Below, one piece after another: positions 56,201 through 64,000 of a stretch of 64,000 bases of DNA. The DNA comes from Liolophura sinensis (lineage: Eukaryota; Mollusca; Polyplacophora; Chitonida; Chitonidae), in assembly GCF_032854445.1 (NCBI RefSeq), contig NC_088304.1, positions 20,187,850 to 20,251,849 on the forward strand, written 5' to 3'. The position numbers were made by a program, and so were the translations under genes. Under the pieces are notes generated by a model, which worked only from the letters and a program-made list of their open reading frames with translations, made no database searches and was not told where the DNA came from. Within the stretch, counting starts at the first letter, position 1. The number at the start of each line of letters is the position of its first letter.

Positions 56201-58810
56201 AACAGCGACGACAGTCTGATACTTGGCACACGTAACCGGTGAAATACGACCTTTTGTTAGTTTACCTCAGTCAGTGTTTTATTCTAACCGTTCATGTAAT
56301 TTATAAAAGAACAAAATTTATACGCCCCTTTGCACCATGACTAAAGTAAAATTGAGTTAAATAATAGTCACTGATCTAGAATTCCTCGAAATGCTGTGTT
56401 GTCATCACATTTAACATACAATCACCACAAAACAATGCAAAAGGACACTTTGTTATCCGCAGGCACATGTAACAAACGGCTCATTTTTCTTGCCCTAAAC
56501 TTGAATGCGCCATTATATGGTTGTTAAGCGCCCCACAGAGGTTCATATTCACATTCACGCGGTCATATTCGTAGCAATGGCCGGAGGTCAAAGTAATCCG
56601 CCGCTTTGATTGGTTTGCGATGGGGGTAGGAAGCACCCACCAGACGGTTTTTGTTTTTTTATTTCGTCTTTTGCGTTTTTGTTTTCCTTCGAAACCGTTA
56701 ACATCCATGCACGGACATACTGGCGTTGGAATTTGTAGCCTTAGCTCAAAACCGCCTCACAACCGCCCCGTCTCAGCGCAACACGAAATCAAGCCATCGC
56801 ACTACTTTTGTTCTTTACTAGATCTGTGGTCTACTTGACGAACGATGCACATCCTTGTCATACACGGGCTCTCCGTATTGTCGGACTGACGGACGTGGCC
56901 CAGAGGCGAGTGCCTACTAGAAATCACAGAATGGATGTCGGTAAACTTCAGGAGATGATAGCAGAAGACCAAGAGGTTCGGGGGATTGCACCAGTTTCTG
57001 TCTTCATTATCATTGTTGTATAGTATAATATAATAAAAAAAACTTAACGCATAGAAAGTAAAACGAGGACAGCGATGGAATGCGGTGTGATCACTGGCAA
57101 GTGGCAAGACGTAACCGGCAACCTCGTGTTAATTTACCTCAGTTATTTACAGACGTGTATGTCAAAATTTTAGATATAAATGTAATGCGTGCTAATGGAA
57201 TAAAATACTGTAGCATTTTGGTTTATACGTGACAAGGCTTGAGATATCGACCAGGAGGTCCAAATGTGGATAATTTGTAATAAGGTCTAGATAAGCGCAA
57301 CTTGTTTTATTAACCGGATGAATGTAATGCGGCTGATTATTAATAATATCTAGGTGTCTGCACCTTGAGTTAATGAAACAGAAGACCGTAATGCGAATAA
57401 CGTCCAGCACCACCTGAACTTGCATAGCATGTGTTTCAAGGAAAAGGTGGTAACGTAGAGAATTTTTAGTAAAAACTAGTTTTATACGTTTTCTTATTAG
57501 ACTATAGGTAGTTATAAATTTTGTTATTAAATTAAAAGTCGTAATACATATTTGTTTTGATGACTATTTTCTAACTGAGTCATACAAACCGTCATCCACA
57601 GACAGTGAATAGTTTTTAAAACATTTTTACTCATTACAAAAAAGACTAAAGTTGAAACCGGTATAAACTAGATGCAAATGCTATGTTTTCCAGGCCGGAT
57701 TACGTCCATTTATGGTTGTTGGTACGGCTGGAACCATGAACCTTGGAGCGATCGATCCATTGGGAGCAATCGGCGAGGTGGCCCTGACGAATGGTCTGTG
57801 GTTTCACGTGGATGCTGCCGTTGGAGGGTTTTTAATATTGGACGATTCTGTAAAGAAAACATGTGAAGGTGAGACTATCCATCAGATATGCAGGTGTCCG
57901 GTGGAGGGGAGTGTTTGGGTAGGGTATTGAGGGGGAGGCGAGTAGATATGAGGGTGTAAATATCGACAGACAGAGCGTGAGTATTGTGGCCAGACGTAGG
58001 CCTGGAGCTTTATCATATCCCTAAAGATGAAAAAAAATGACATTTGGCATTATTTTTCAGCTTGTCGCCTTTTATTTATCTATGACGCAAATTAATAACG
58101 GCGCAAATTAATAACCCATACCTTATTAGTCAAGATCTCTTAGTGGAAAAAAATTTGCTGGAAACGAGAAAATACACTAAATTGTTAAGATCAAAATGAT
58201 GTCTTCGCTGTATGCTTCAGGTATAAACATGGCCGACTCAGTTGCAATGGATTTCCACAAAGCCCTCTCAGCCCCATACGGAACTGCGGCTGTGCTCGTA
58301 CGGGACGGGAGTCACCTGAAGAGTTCGATGGCGAGAGAGAGCGCCACCTACATGTCTGATGCAGCCGAGGGAGGGAAGTATTCACCAGTAGACTTCACCT
58401 TTGAATTTACTCGCCCATGCAGGACATTTCCAGTGTGGTTTATGTTAAAGATTCTTGGAGTAGATATGATTAAAGCCGCGTTAGAGGAAAAAGTGCGGCT
58501 GACGAAATATGCACTCAAGTCAATACGTGCCATAACTAATGTAGTCACTTGCATGGAACCCGATCTGACCGTTATTGCCTTCCGGTATGTCTCGCCGGAT
58601 GCTAAAAACGAAAATGACGTCACACGCAAATGGCACGAGCTGATAGCCGAGGAGGGACAAGTCTGTCTGACACCAACAGAAGAAGACGGCTTGTTCTACA
58701 TCCGGTTATGCATTTTGTCCTTCCGGTCCCACATAGAAGATGTAGACACCGCCCTGGCCTCTATCAAGAGGAATTTACATGCCATCATCAAACAAGACAT
58801 TTGCGACTAA
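52768..58810 (+). CDS. Group II PLP-dependent amino-acid decarboxylase, intact six-exon gene
   Basis: Exons 52768-53200, 55187-55312, 55893-56055, 56822-56975, 57694-57868 and 58221-58810 join in frame to 1641 nt, 546 residues. Residues 1-140 are a charged, repeat-bearing extension. The pyridoxal-dependent decarboxylase fold follows: VDRSHPTFFG (substrate loop, about 146), VSGTSMG (phosphate-binding turn, about 214), NDAHPCH with the cofactor-stacking His near 251, HVDAAVGG with the ring-nitrogen Asp near 332, and the Schiff-base Lys near 364 in MDFHKALSAPYG. Such enzymes remove the alpha-carboxyl of amino acids, usually in the cytosol; no signal peptide is seen. The FHKA tetrad is unlike the PHKW of aromatic decarboxylases and recalls DYHKS-type diaminobutyrate decarboxylases, so I leave the substrate open. 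Intron 3 uses a GC donor. The ATG has an in-frame TAG 15 nt upstream and is conserved in the tandem paralogue. Confidence 0.88.
53570..53690 (-). repeat. Dispersed repeat B, copy 9 (minus), intron 1
   Basis: GACCGTATTTCACAAGTCAT, GTGTGACCATTTGCCAGCTA, TCACACTGTCGTCGCTGCTC and CTCTCTATGCTGTACGT in reversed order. The tail half is missing. Confidence 0.75.
53700..54930. other. Rest of intron 1, nothing recognised
   Basis: AT-rich with short frames. I cannot match it to the corresponding intron of the upstream copy. Confidence 0.4.
54935..55110 (+). repeat. Dispersed repeat B, copy 10, intron 1
   Basis: The second half of the family: TTAGGGTTTTATTTAAACTG, TTCATGCAGGTGTTTAAAAA, CACCACTGCTTAAGCAGAAT and GCAGAGATGTTAATTTTAAT. 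Confidence 0.65.
55187..55312 (+). CDS. Decarboxylase exon 2
   Basis: 126 nt between TGTTGTAG| and GCAG|GTAAGT (strong donor). Encodes VDRSHPTFFGLIPGSGH and YLASIAHVV, the substrate-loop region. Confidence 0.88.
55525..55752 (+). mobile_element. Old SINE in intron 2
   Basis: GGGCATGGCCGAAATGTTTA, GTCCTGTGAGTTCACC, TTCCAACCTGCGGATGATCG and a decayed core/tail. It sits between exons 2 and 3 of the intact decarboxylase. Confidence 0.72.
55893..56055 (+). CDS. Decarboxylase exon 3 (GC donor)
   Basis: 163 nt, acceptor TTTTCTCTGCAG|. Encodes LRWASDIIGYPEQARGC and VSGTSMG. The frame and the paralogue both place the exon end at AACAG|GCAAGA, a GC-AG intron with an otherwise consensus donor. Confidence 0.87.
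56165..56420 (+). repeat. Dispersed repeat B, copy 11, intron 3
   Basis: GACGTGCAGCATAGAGATTA, GAACAGCGACGACAGTCTGA, GTAACCGGTGAAATACGACC, GTGTTTTATTCTAACCGTTC and TGTGTTGTCATCACATTTAA. Long and well preserved. Confidence 0.82.
56822..56975 (+). CDS. Decarboxylase exon 4
   Basis: 154 nt, acceptor TTCTTTACTAG|, donor CAAGAG|GTTCGG (weak beyond GT). Encodes VVYLTNDAHPCHTRALRIVG with the PLP-stacking His, through KLQEMIAEDQE. Confidence 0.86.
57040..57150 (+). repeat. Dispersed repeat B, copy 12, intron 4
   Basis: CATAGAAAGTAAAACGAGGA, GACAGCGATGGAATGCGGTG, TGATCACTGGCAAG and ACGTAACCGGCAACC; the first half only. Confidence 0.65.
57694..57868 (+). CDS. Decarboxylase exon 5
   Basis: 175 nt, acceptor GTTTTCCAG|, donor GAAG|GTGAGA. 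Encodes AGLRPFMVVGTAGTMNLGA and WFHVDAAVGGFLI, including the Asp that pairs with the PLP ring nitrogen. Confidence 0.9.
58221..58810 (+). CDS. Decarboxylase exon 6
   Basis: 590 nt with the stop TAA, acceptor TATGCTTCAG|. Encodes the Schiff-base Lys (DSVAMDFHKALSAPYG), AAVLVRDG, a flexible segment, the TRPCRTFPVWFMLKILG helix and the small C-terminal domain ending SIKRNLHAIIKQ. Confidence 0.92.
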
Positions 58811-58858
58811 CGTGATTTTGAAGAATGACAAGGTTATTATATGATGAGCGGCACAGTA

Positions 58859-58864
58859 AAATAA
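58859..58864 (+). terminator. Poly(A) signal AATAAA
   Basis: AATAAA 49 nt after the decarboxylase stop codon. A second AATAAA at about 59200 could be an alternative 3' end. Confidence 0.5.
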
Positions 58865-59635
58865 AGAGCAAGTAGCGTTCATTTAATTACTTATTCCCTT
58901 TTATCTGATACTTTCACATCCGCCTTTATTCTAGGCTTCTGTCAGAAAAATCACGCCGTTGATCCTTTGCAAACAACTACAGAAAGTTCGTCCTGATTTA
59001 ATGAAAGTTTGTGTCCGGGTTTGTTTTGCGTAACGTCGCAGCCACTTTGATAACCTCACCAATCTGCGCATAAACTTTGCTTCCTTATCAAATTCTGTGA
59101 ATCTTAATCGTGATACAAGTTATGAATGTTTGACCATTATTATTCTGGTTATTCATTAATTGTGTGTGCACTATCTGCTTCAAATATTGTACGATTTCAA
59201 TAAAAAAATATTACCACATATTCTTTTTTGTGATTCAGTAAAGTCTTCCTCCACGCATAAAAATTTACAAATCTTGCTTGGGATATACATTCTCTGAGTT
59301 TGATTGTTTATTACTAAAGGATGAGGTATTTTTCAGCTTAATGCCCACTGTACATACAGGCGATTATAAATTCAGCGATAGAACAACTGTATGACGATAA
59401 AACAAATTGAAGTCAATCTACATACGAAGTTAGCCAGCTGGATGTTCAAGAGTTAAATGAAATTTGTGGCTAATCACTTGTTTACTGGGATATAATAATC
59501 AAAGTATATAGATTCGGCTAAACATTCTTTGTCCAAGTTAACAGCATTATGACGGGAAAGGCATTGTATTAGTCATGAATGAAGTCATACACCCAATTTG
59601 GGAGAACTTTGTTAATTTTATAAATATACAATACT
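58865..59635. other. Non-genic stretch, nothing recognised
   Basis: 3' flank of the decarboxylase. AT-rich, no frame or repeat matched. Confidence 0.45.
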
Positions 59636-59706
59636 ATATTATATATATATATATATATATATAATATACATATATATATATATGAGATCATATATATATA
59701 TATATA
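59636..59706. repeat. (TA)n microsatellite
   Basis: About 70 bp of alternating AT with short interruptions (ATACAT, ATGAGATC). Confidence 0.95.
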
Positions 59707-59889
59707 CTCATTACAAAATATAAACTCACAAACAAAAATGTTATGTTAAAAGGACTTTTCATGAAACATGTCCCCAAAATGTTATTGATTTACTCGTCAG
59801 TCAGCCTGACCAGTACACGGACAGTCCATACAGTAGGGACAATAAAAGGGCACCCAAAAAGTGGGCTCTTGCCACTTGTTAACATGCCA

Positions 59890-60360
59890 CAAATGTCCCA
59901 ACTATGAGGGAGCGTACCATCGACATATGTCAAAATGTCAGTACCAGCAGTGATGGCACACTTGGATGCAAGCGCTATGCAGACATATGCCATGGATGGC
60001 GCACTCTTCTCTGTTTTATCAACGGCAAGTTGTATGGGCAGCGGTACAGTGTCGAAATCATGAGGCCCATTGTCGTGCCTTTTGTGCGCCTCCATCATGT
60101 AATATTTGAGTGTGACAATGCTCGCCCTCACATGGCCGGGATCTGCAGGGAGTACCTGGATGACGACAACATTCGACATCCTGGACTAGTCCCCTTATTC
60201 CCCCGACATGTCGCCTATGGAACTATCTGGATCGGTGTATACAGCAACGTGTTCCAGTTGTAGAGAACGTCCAGCAGCTGTGTGTGGCAATCCAGGAGGA
60301 ACGGGACAACATTCCACACGCTATCATTGACAATTTGGAGATGTACCGCTCTTCGTGATG
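59890..60360 (+). pseudogene. Tc1-like transposase relic
   Basis: The frame 59904-60263 contains CHGWRTLLCFINGKLYGQRY, EIMRPIVVPF, then ECDNARPHMAG with the second catalytic Asp. After a frameshift PDMSPMEL supplies the third catalytic residue, and another frame carries a C-terminal NVQQLCVAIQEERDNIP tail to a stop near 60358. The N-terminal DNA-binding part is not recognisable. Inactive. Confidence 0.75.
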
Positions 60361-60879
60361 CTAACGATAGATACCCTCAGTAGTGGGTGGATTATTGCCC
60401 TAAAATGTGAACGTCTGGTGGAAATTCAAGCCACAACTGATAATCAATACTTACCCTGATTTTTAGGTATTCCATTCTTTAGTACACAATTGCTTCGTGC
60501 GTTTATATTTTTGTTGCGTGTATATATACTGAGATCATTCAGAATTGAACGCAGAGCGAGTGAGACAATTTCAGTTCAAGTGAGGAGTCATACATGTGTC
60601 CTGCGGTTAGCACATTCATGAAAATGGTAGAAAAAAGTAATTATTATCATATGGAACTATATAGTAAAATGACAAGGACAATTTCCATTAAAGCTACACT
60701 TAGAAATACCCGAAGAATGCTCAGTCCCACTATCATTCTACGCTTGAAACTGGATGAAAAGACATCAAAACTTGTGTACGTGGTTACCAAATGCTTTGGG
60801 GTACTATTTAGTAGAGGAGGTTTTCTTCTTTTATGGATAAATGTAGGACGTTTCCAGGTAAATCAAAAAAAAAAAAACA

Positions 60880-61000
60880 TTTTACCATACCACAACTGCT
60901 TCTCTGTTTTGTCCTTTTGGAATAGCGTAGAATGCATAGAGACCAGTATGGCCTCCATCAAGATAGATTTGAAAGTCATCTTGGAAGAGTTTTTGTCATT
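60880..61000 (+). pseudogene. Possible relic of a third decarboxylase last exon
   Basis: The open frame here reads LSFWNSVECIET then SMASIKIDLKVILEE, aligning without gaps to LSFRSHIEDVDT and ALASIKRNLHAIIKQ at the C-terminus of the intact decarboxylase (about 11 of 27 identical plus many conservative changes). DNA shares TGGCCTC-ATCAAGA. About 2 kb downstream on the same strand. Upstream exon-6 sequence is not convincingly present. Confidence 0.45.
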
Positions 61001-61228
61001 TGTTGCTAAAATTATTCAATTATGATTTCTTCAGTCAAAATATGTTAAAACACATTGCCAACATACATGTGAGGGCAGGTGTGAATACGAATGAAAATTC
61101 AAAAAATAATGTTAGAAGTGAACTTTCACAATATTTTTTCTTTACTGTGTACACGTACTGCTTTCATAAGTTACAAACCAGATTTACAATTAAGAATACA
61201 ACAGACTTATGTATCTGTACATTATAAG
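61001..61228. other. Non-genic stretch, nothing recognised
   Basis: AT-rich spacer between the decarboxylase relic and the next SINE. Confidence 0.4.
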
Positions 61229-61519
61229 TCACTTAATATTTATTTATTTATTTGATTTGTGTTTTACGCCGTACTCAAGAATATTTCACTTATAAGACGC
61301 CGGCCAGCATTATGGTGGGTGGAAACCGGGCACAGCCCAGGGAAAACACACAACCATCCGCAGGTTGCTGACAAACCTTCCCACGTACGGCCGGAGAGGA
61401 AGGCAACATGAGCTGGACTTGAACACACAGCGACCGCATTGGTGAGAGACTCCTAGGTCATGACGCTGCGCTAGCGCGCTAACCAACTGAGCCACGGATG
61501 CCCCAAAATCACTTAATAT
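61229..61519 (-). mobile_element. Full-length SINE with 11-bp duplication
   Basis: Element at 61240-61508 with (ATTT)n tail, GTTTTACGCCGTACTCAAGA core, complete central domain and tRNA-like head (plus strand ...GCGCTAACCAACTGAGCCAC). Direct repeats TCACTTAATAT at 61229-61239 and 61509-61519. The least diverged full copy in the window. Confidence 0.95.
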
Positions 61520-62110
61520 AAACCACACTAAACAGAAATTTAGAATATTCGGTCAGTAATAATTTCATTTAAACAGAATTTTCTACACATGAAACGTATA
61601 AGAGAGCACTGCTTTGATGTTCGCGACGAATTCGACATTTGTATACCATTTTCCAAAACAACCAGAACACAAGTTTCTAAATATGTAATATGTAAAGAAA
61701 TCATATATCAATGAATAAAGCTGATATCATGTTAGAGAGAGGCAGTCATTGGTTGTCAGTGCTGCAGGCAAGACAGTTCCTGTTCTACGAAACTATTTCA
61801 ATTCCAATTTCATACTACACTGTTGACCATAAAGTTGGAATAAAATATTTTAGCCACAATCCCAGAAGTTTAATATTATTTTTCGCCTCAAAAATAATAT
61901 AAGCCGACACGAATTGATGCATAATCTCTCTCTACCACGTGTACAAAAATGTTTTATTCTATGCTAATATGAGAATTACATAAGAGGCTCTGACGGTAGT
62001 GATAAAAAGCCCTGTGCCTGGTGCTTCTCCAGTGATCTTCATTCAGAGAGAGGTCAAATTACCTCGCGCATAACGGAGTTCTCGGTTTCGCATGGAACAA
62101 AAAGTAGTGT
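61520..62110. other. Non-genic stretch, nothing recognised
   Basis: AT-rich. I looked for terminal inverted repeats of the Tc1-like element that follows and could not identify them. Confidence 0.4.
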
Positions 62111-62127
62111 AGCGGGGATTCCGGCTA

Positions 62128-63137
62128 TGCCTCGTGCTAAATACGCCGTAGAGTGATTGCCCTCCATCAAGAAGGCTACAAACAGTCCGATGTTGCCGAT
62201 TTTGTAGGCATATCGCAAAGTACAGTCAGCAAAATCATCAGACGTCATCGAGACGTGGGTCATTTGCGGCCACGTCAAACTCCAGGACGACCACGACTGA
62301 CTACGAGACGGGATGACCGCCGACTGCTCAATCTCTCTCACACAAACCTGAAAATGTCTGCGAACCATCTTCGCCGTTTGTGGCGGAGGCATTACGGAAT
62401 CAATGTTTCCCGAACAACGGTGAATCGCAGATTACTTCAGCATGGTTATCGAGCAAGACGTATGACCAAATGTCCCCGCCTAACCGCCCAACATAGTCCA
62501 AAGGCTTCGCTGGGCTAGGGGGCACAGACAATTGCAGTTAGGGCATTGGCGACATGTGGTCTTCACGGATGAGAGTCGCTTCTTCCTGAAACCTGTGGAC
62601 GGAAGGCAAAGGGTTCGTCGTTTGCGAGGAGAAAGCCTTCGAGATAACTGTGTGCAGGAAAACAATCAAGGGGGTGGCGGTTCAGTAATGGTTTGGGCCG
62701 GTATTCACTATGGTGGAAAAACGCCGTTGGTGGTGCCCGACGAAAACGTCAACGCCCTCGTGTACATTGATTTCCTTGAAAACCATTGCCTTCCATACGC
62801 ACGAAGGGTTTATGGAGACAATTTTCGTTTGCAAGACGACAACGTTACAATACACAGGGCCGCTGCAACACGAGAATTTCTTCGGGCACAATTGGTGGAG
62901 CAGTTACCTTGGCTATCGTGTTCCCCTGATATGAACCCAACAGAACATGCCTGGTTCAAGTTAGGGCGAGCCATCAACGCACGTGACAATATTGCTGAAA
63001 ATCTGCAAGAACTGGCACAGGCTCTGATCAATGAGTGGAACGTTCTGCCCACTGAATTCATTAACAATCTGGTCGACAGCATGCAACGACGTCTTGACGC
63101 ATTGATTCGTGTCAGGGGTGGTCATACGAGATATTAA
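62128..63137 (+). pseudogene. Tc1/mariner transposase (DD34E), nearly intact
   Basis: An N-terminal paired-type HTH region (GYKQSDVADFVGISQSTVSK, then TPGRPRLTTRRDDRR, a GRPR hook) and a second helical domain are in one frame to 62518. The catalytic domain follows in another frame, 62532-63137. Its triad is visible: FTDESRF, LQDDNVTIHRA and SPDMNPTEH, with 34 residues between the second Asp and the Glu. One extra base near 62496 (CATAGTCCAAAGG) separates the frames. A likely start, ATG at about 62128 (MPRAKYAV), is also one base out of frame. The protein would cut and paste its own element. As read it is broken only by two single-base shifts. Confidence 0.88.
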
Positions 63138-63606
63138 TGACTGTTTCTCTTACAAACTGTATTGTCTGTAACTTATAATACGAAGGGAAGAAATACGTTT
63201 ATGTTTGTGATATGGAGACATTGCAGTAAAGCCTTCAATCCTTACGCCTTGAAATGCCAGTTTTTGTTTTTACGCCGTTCTACAGCCTATAATCGATCCA
63301 TTAAAGATTACAATAGGCTGATATGTGTAGAAAAGACCAACATTTGGCGTTATGCTGATATCTACGCCATAATCAAGCATTCAATACCGCGTACAATTAG
63401 AATAACTCCGAATTCAGTCGTCGAATTAATTTTTTCCAACTTTATGGTCAACAGTGTATCAGTATGTTAATAACCTCTAGGTGGATTACAAATATATGTC
63501 TGTTTCCGTGTTACCATGAAGCGGTAGAAGAACAAAACGAAAACAGTTAATTAAGCCTCTTGTAACCTGTGACGTATTTCCTACATATGACTTACATTCA
63601 TGGTTG
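63138..63606. other. Non-genic stretch, nothing recognised
   Basis: A 102-codon frame at 63162-63470 has no recognisable domain. Confidence 0.4.
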
Positions 63607-63850
63607 GGACCCTCGTGCCCGAGTGGGATAGCGCGCCAGCACGGCGCGATGGCCCAGGTGCCTCCCGCCATTGCGTTCACTGTGAGTTCAAGCCCAGTTC
63701 ACGTTGGCTTTCTCTCCGGTCGTAAGTGGGAAGTCCTGCAGCAACTTGCGGACGGGCTTTGCCCAGTTTTTTCCCACCATAATACTGGCCACCGTCGTGT
63801 AAGTGAAATATTCTTGAGTACGCCATCAAACACCGATCAAATAAATACAC
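63607..63850 (+). mobile_element. SINE at the border of a Penelope-like fragment
   Basis: Head (CCCGAGTGGGATAGCGCGCC), B box GAGTTCAAGCCC, central domain, GTAAGTGAAATATTCTTGAG core and (AATA)n tail. The sequence right after it is reverse-transcriptase coding. Confidence 0.85.
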
Positions 63851-63851
63851 T

Positions 63852-64000
63852 AATGACCTAGCTTTAAACAATCCATATAAAGCAAAGCTTGTGAAAGATA
63901 TATATCCGCCTTTGCTAGATTGAAAGAAAATTACTCTTTCCAGATTGCACATCCTACTTGGATCAATATTTGTACAAAGACCGAAACGGTCTTATTTCTC
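63852..64000 (+). pseudogene. Penelope-like RT fragment, runs off the window
   Basis: The conceptual frame begins NDLALNNPYKAKLVKDIYP, matching IDDLLALNNPYLANSMKDKY in the 46-kb relic, and a later frame has a YLDQYLYKDRNG-like block. It starts at the point following the catalytic Asp pair, directly after the SINE, and continues past 64000. Confidence 0.65.

Noticed and set aside
59741..62050. Terminal inverted repeats of the two Tc1-like elements
   Set aside because: I compared the flanks by eye and found no convincing pair, so element borders are not claimed.

Overview
This is a eukaryotic window from an invertebrate, most likely a mollusc or another lophotrochozoan. Four things point that way: spliced genes with GT/GC-AG introns, a Kozak-type start and AATAAA signals; about 20 copies of one tRNA-headed SINE ending in (AATA)n that resembles the molluscan RUDI/V-SINE group; fragments of Tc1, Ty3/Gypsy and Penelope-like elements; and low gene density. 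There is no operon, ribosome-binding site or CRISPR array. Family names come from motifs read by eye, since no search could be run.

Layout. 1-3960 is unassigned apart from a long inverted repeat at 955-1198. 3995-5926 is one long exon for a secreted, cysteine-rich extracellular protein with a signal peptide, five N-glycosylation sequons and a hydrophobic C-terminus. 6-35 kb is repeat-rich DNA without a convincing gene. It holds SINEs, a CCAT microsatellite, at least five further dispersed repeat families, and at 25.7-26.6 kb a fold-back element with about 98% identical arms around an array of a 14-bp palindrome.

35.7-44.5 kb and 52.8-58.8 kb are two tandem, same-strand copies of a six-exon gene for a group II PLP-dependent amino-acid decarboxylase. 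The downstream copy is intact: its six exons sum to 1641 nt, a 546-residue frame, with one GC-AG intron. The upstream copy has at least three frameshifts in exon 1 and an 8-bp deletion in exon 5, so it is probably a pseudogene, although its last exon is open and partly near-identical to the other copy. An in-frame relic of the last exon lies near 60.9 kb.

45.6-51.3 kb, between the two copies, holds a Penelope-like reverse-transcriptase relic carrying a SINE, then a Ty3/Gypsy remnant (gag, RNase H, LTR pieces) lying within or beside a roughly 168-bp tandem satellite. 59.6-64 kb holds an AT microsatellite, two Tc1-like transposase relics (one nearly intact, DD34E), two SINEs and a Penelope-like fragment running off the window edge.

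How the parts relate: the only functional candidates are the extracellular protein gene and the downstream decarboxylase. Almost everything else is mobile or repeated DNA, which also accounts for most of the intron length of both decarboxylase copies.
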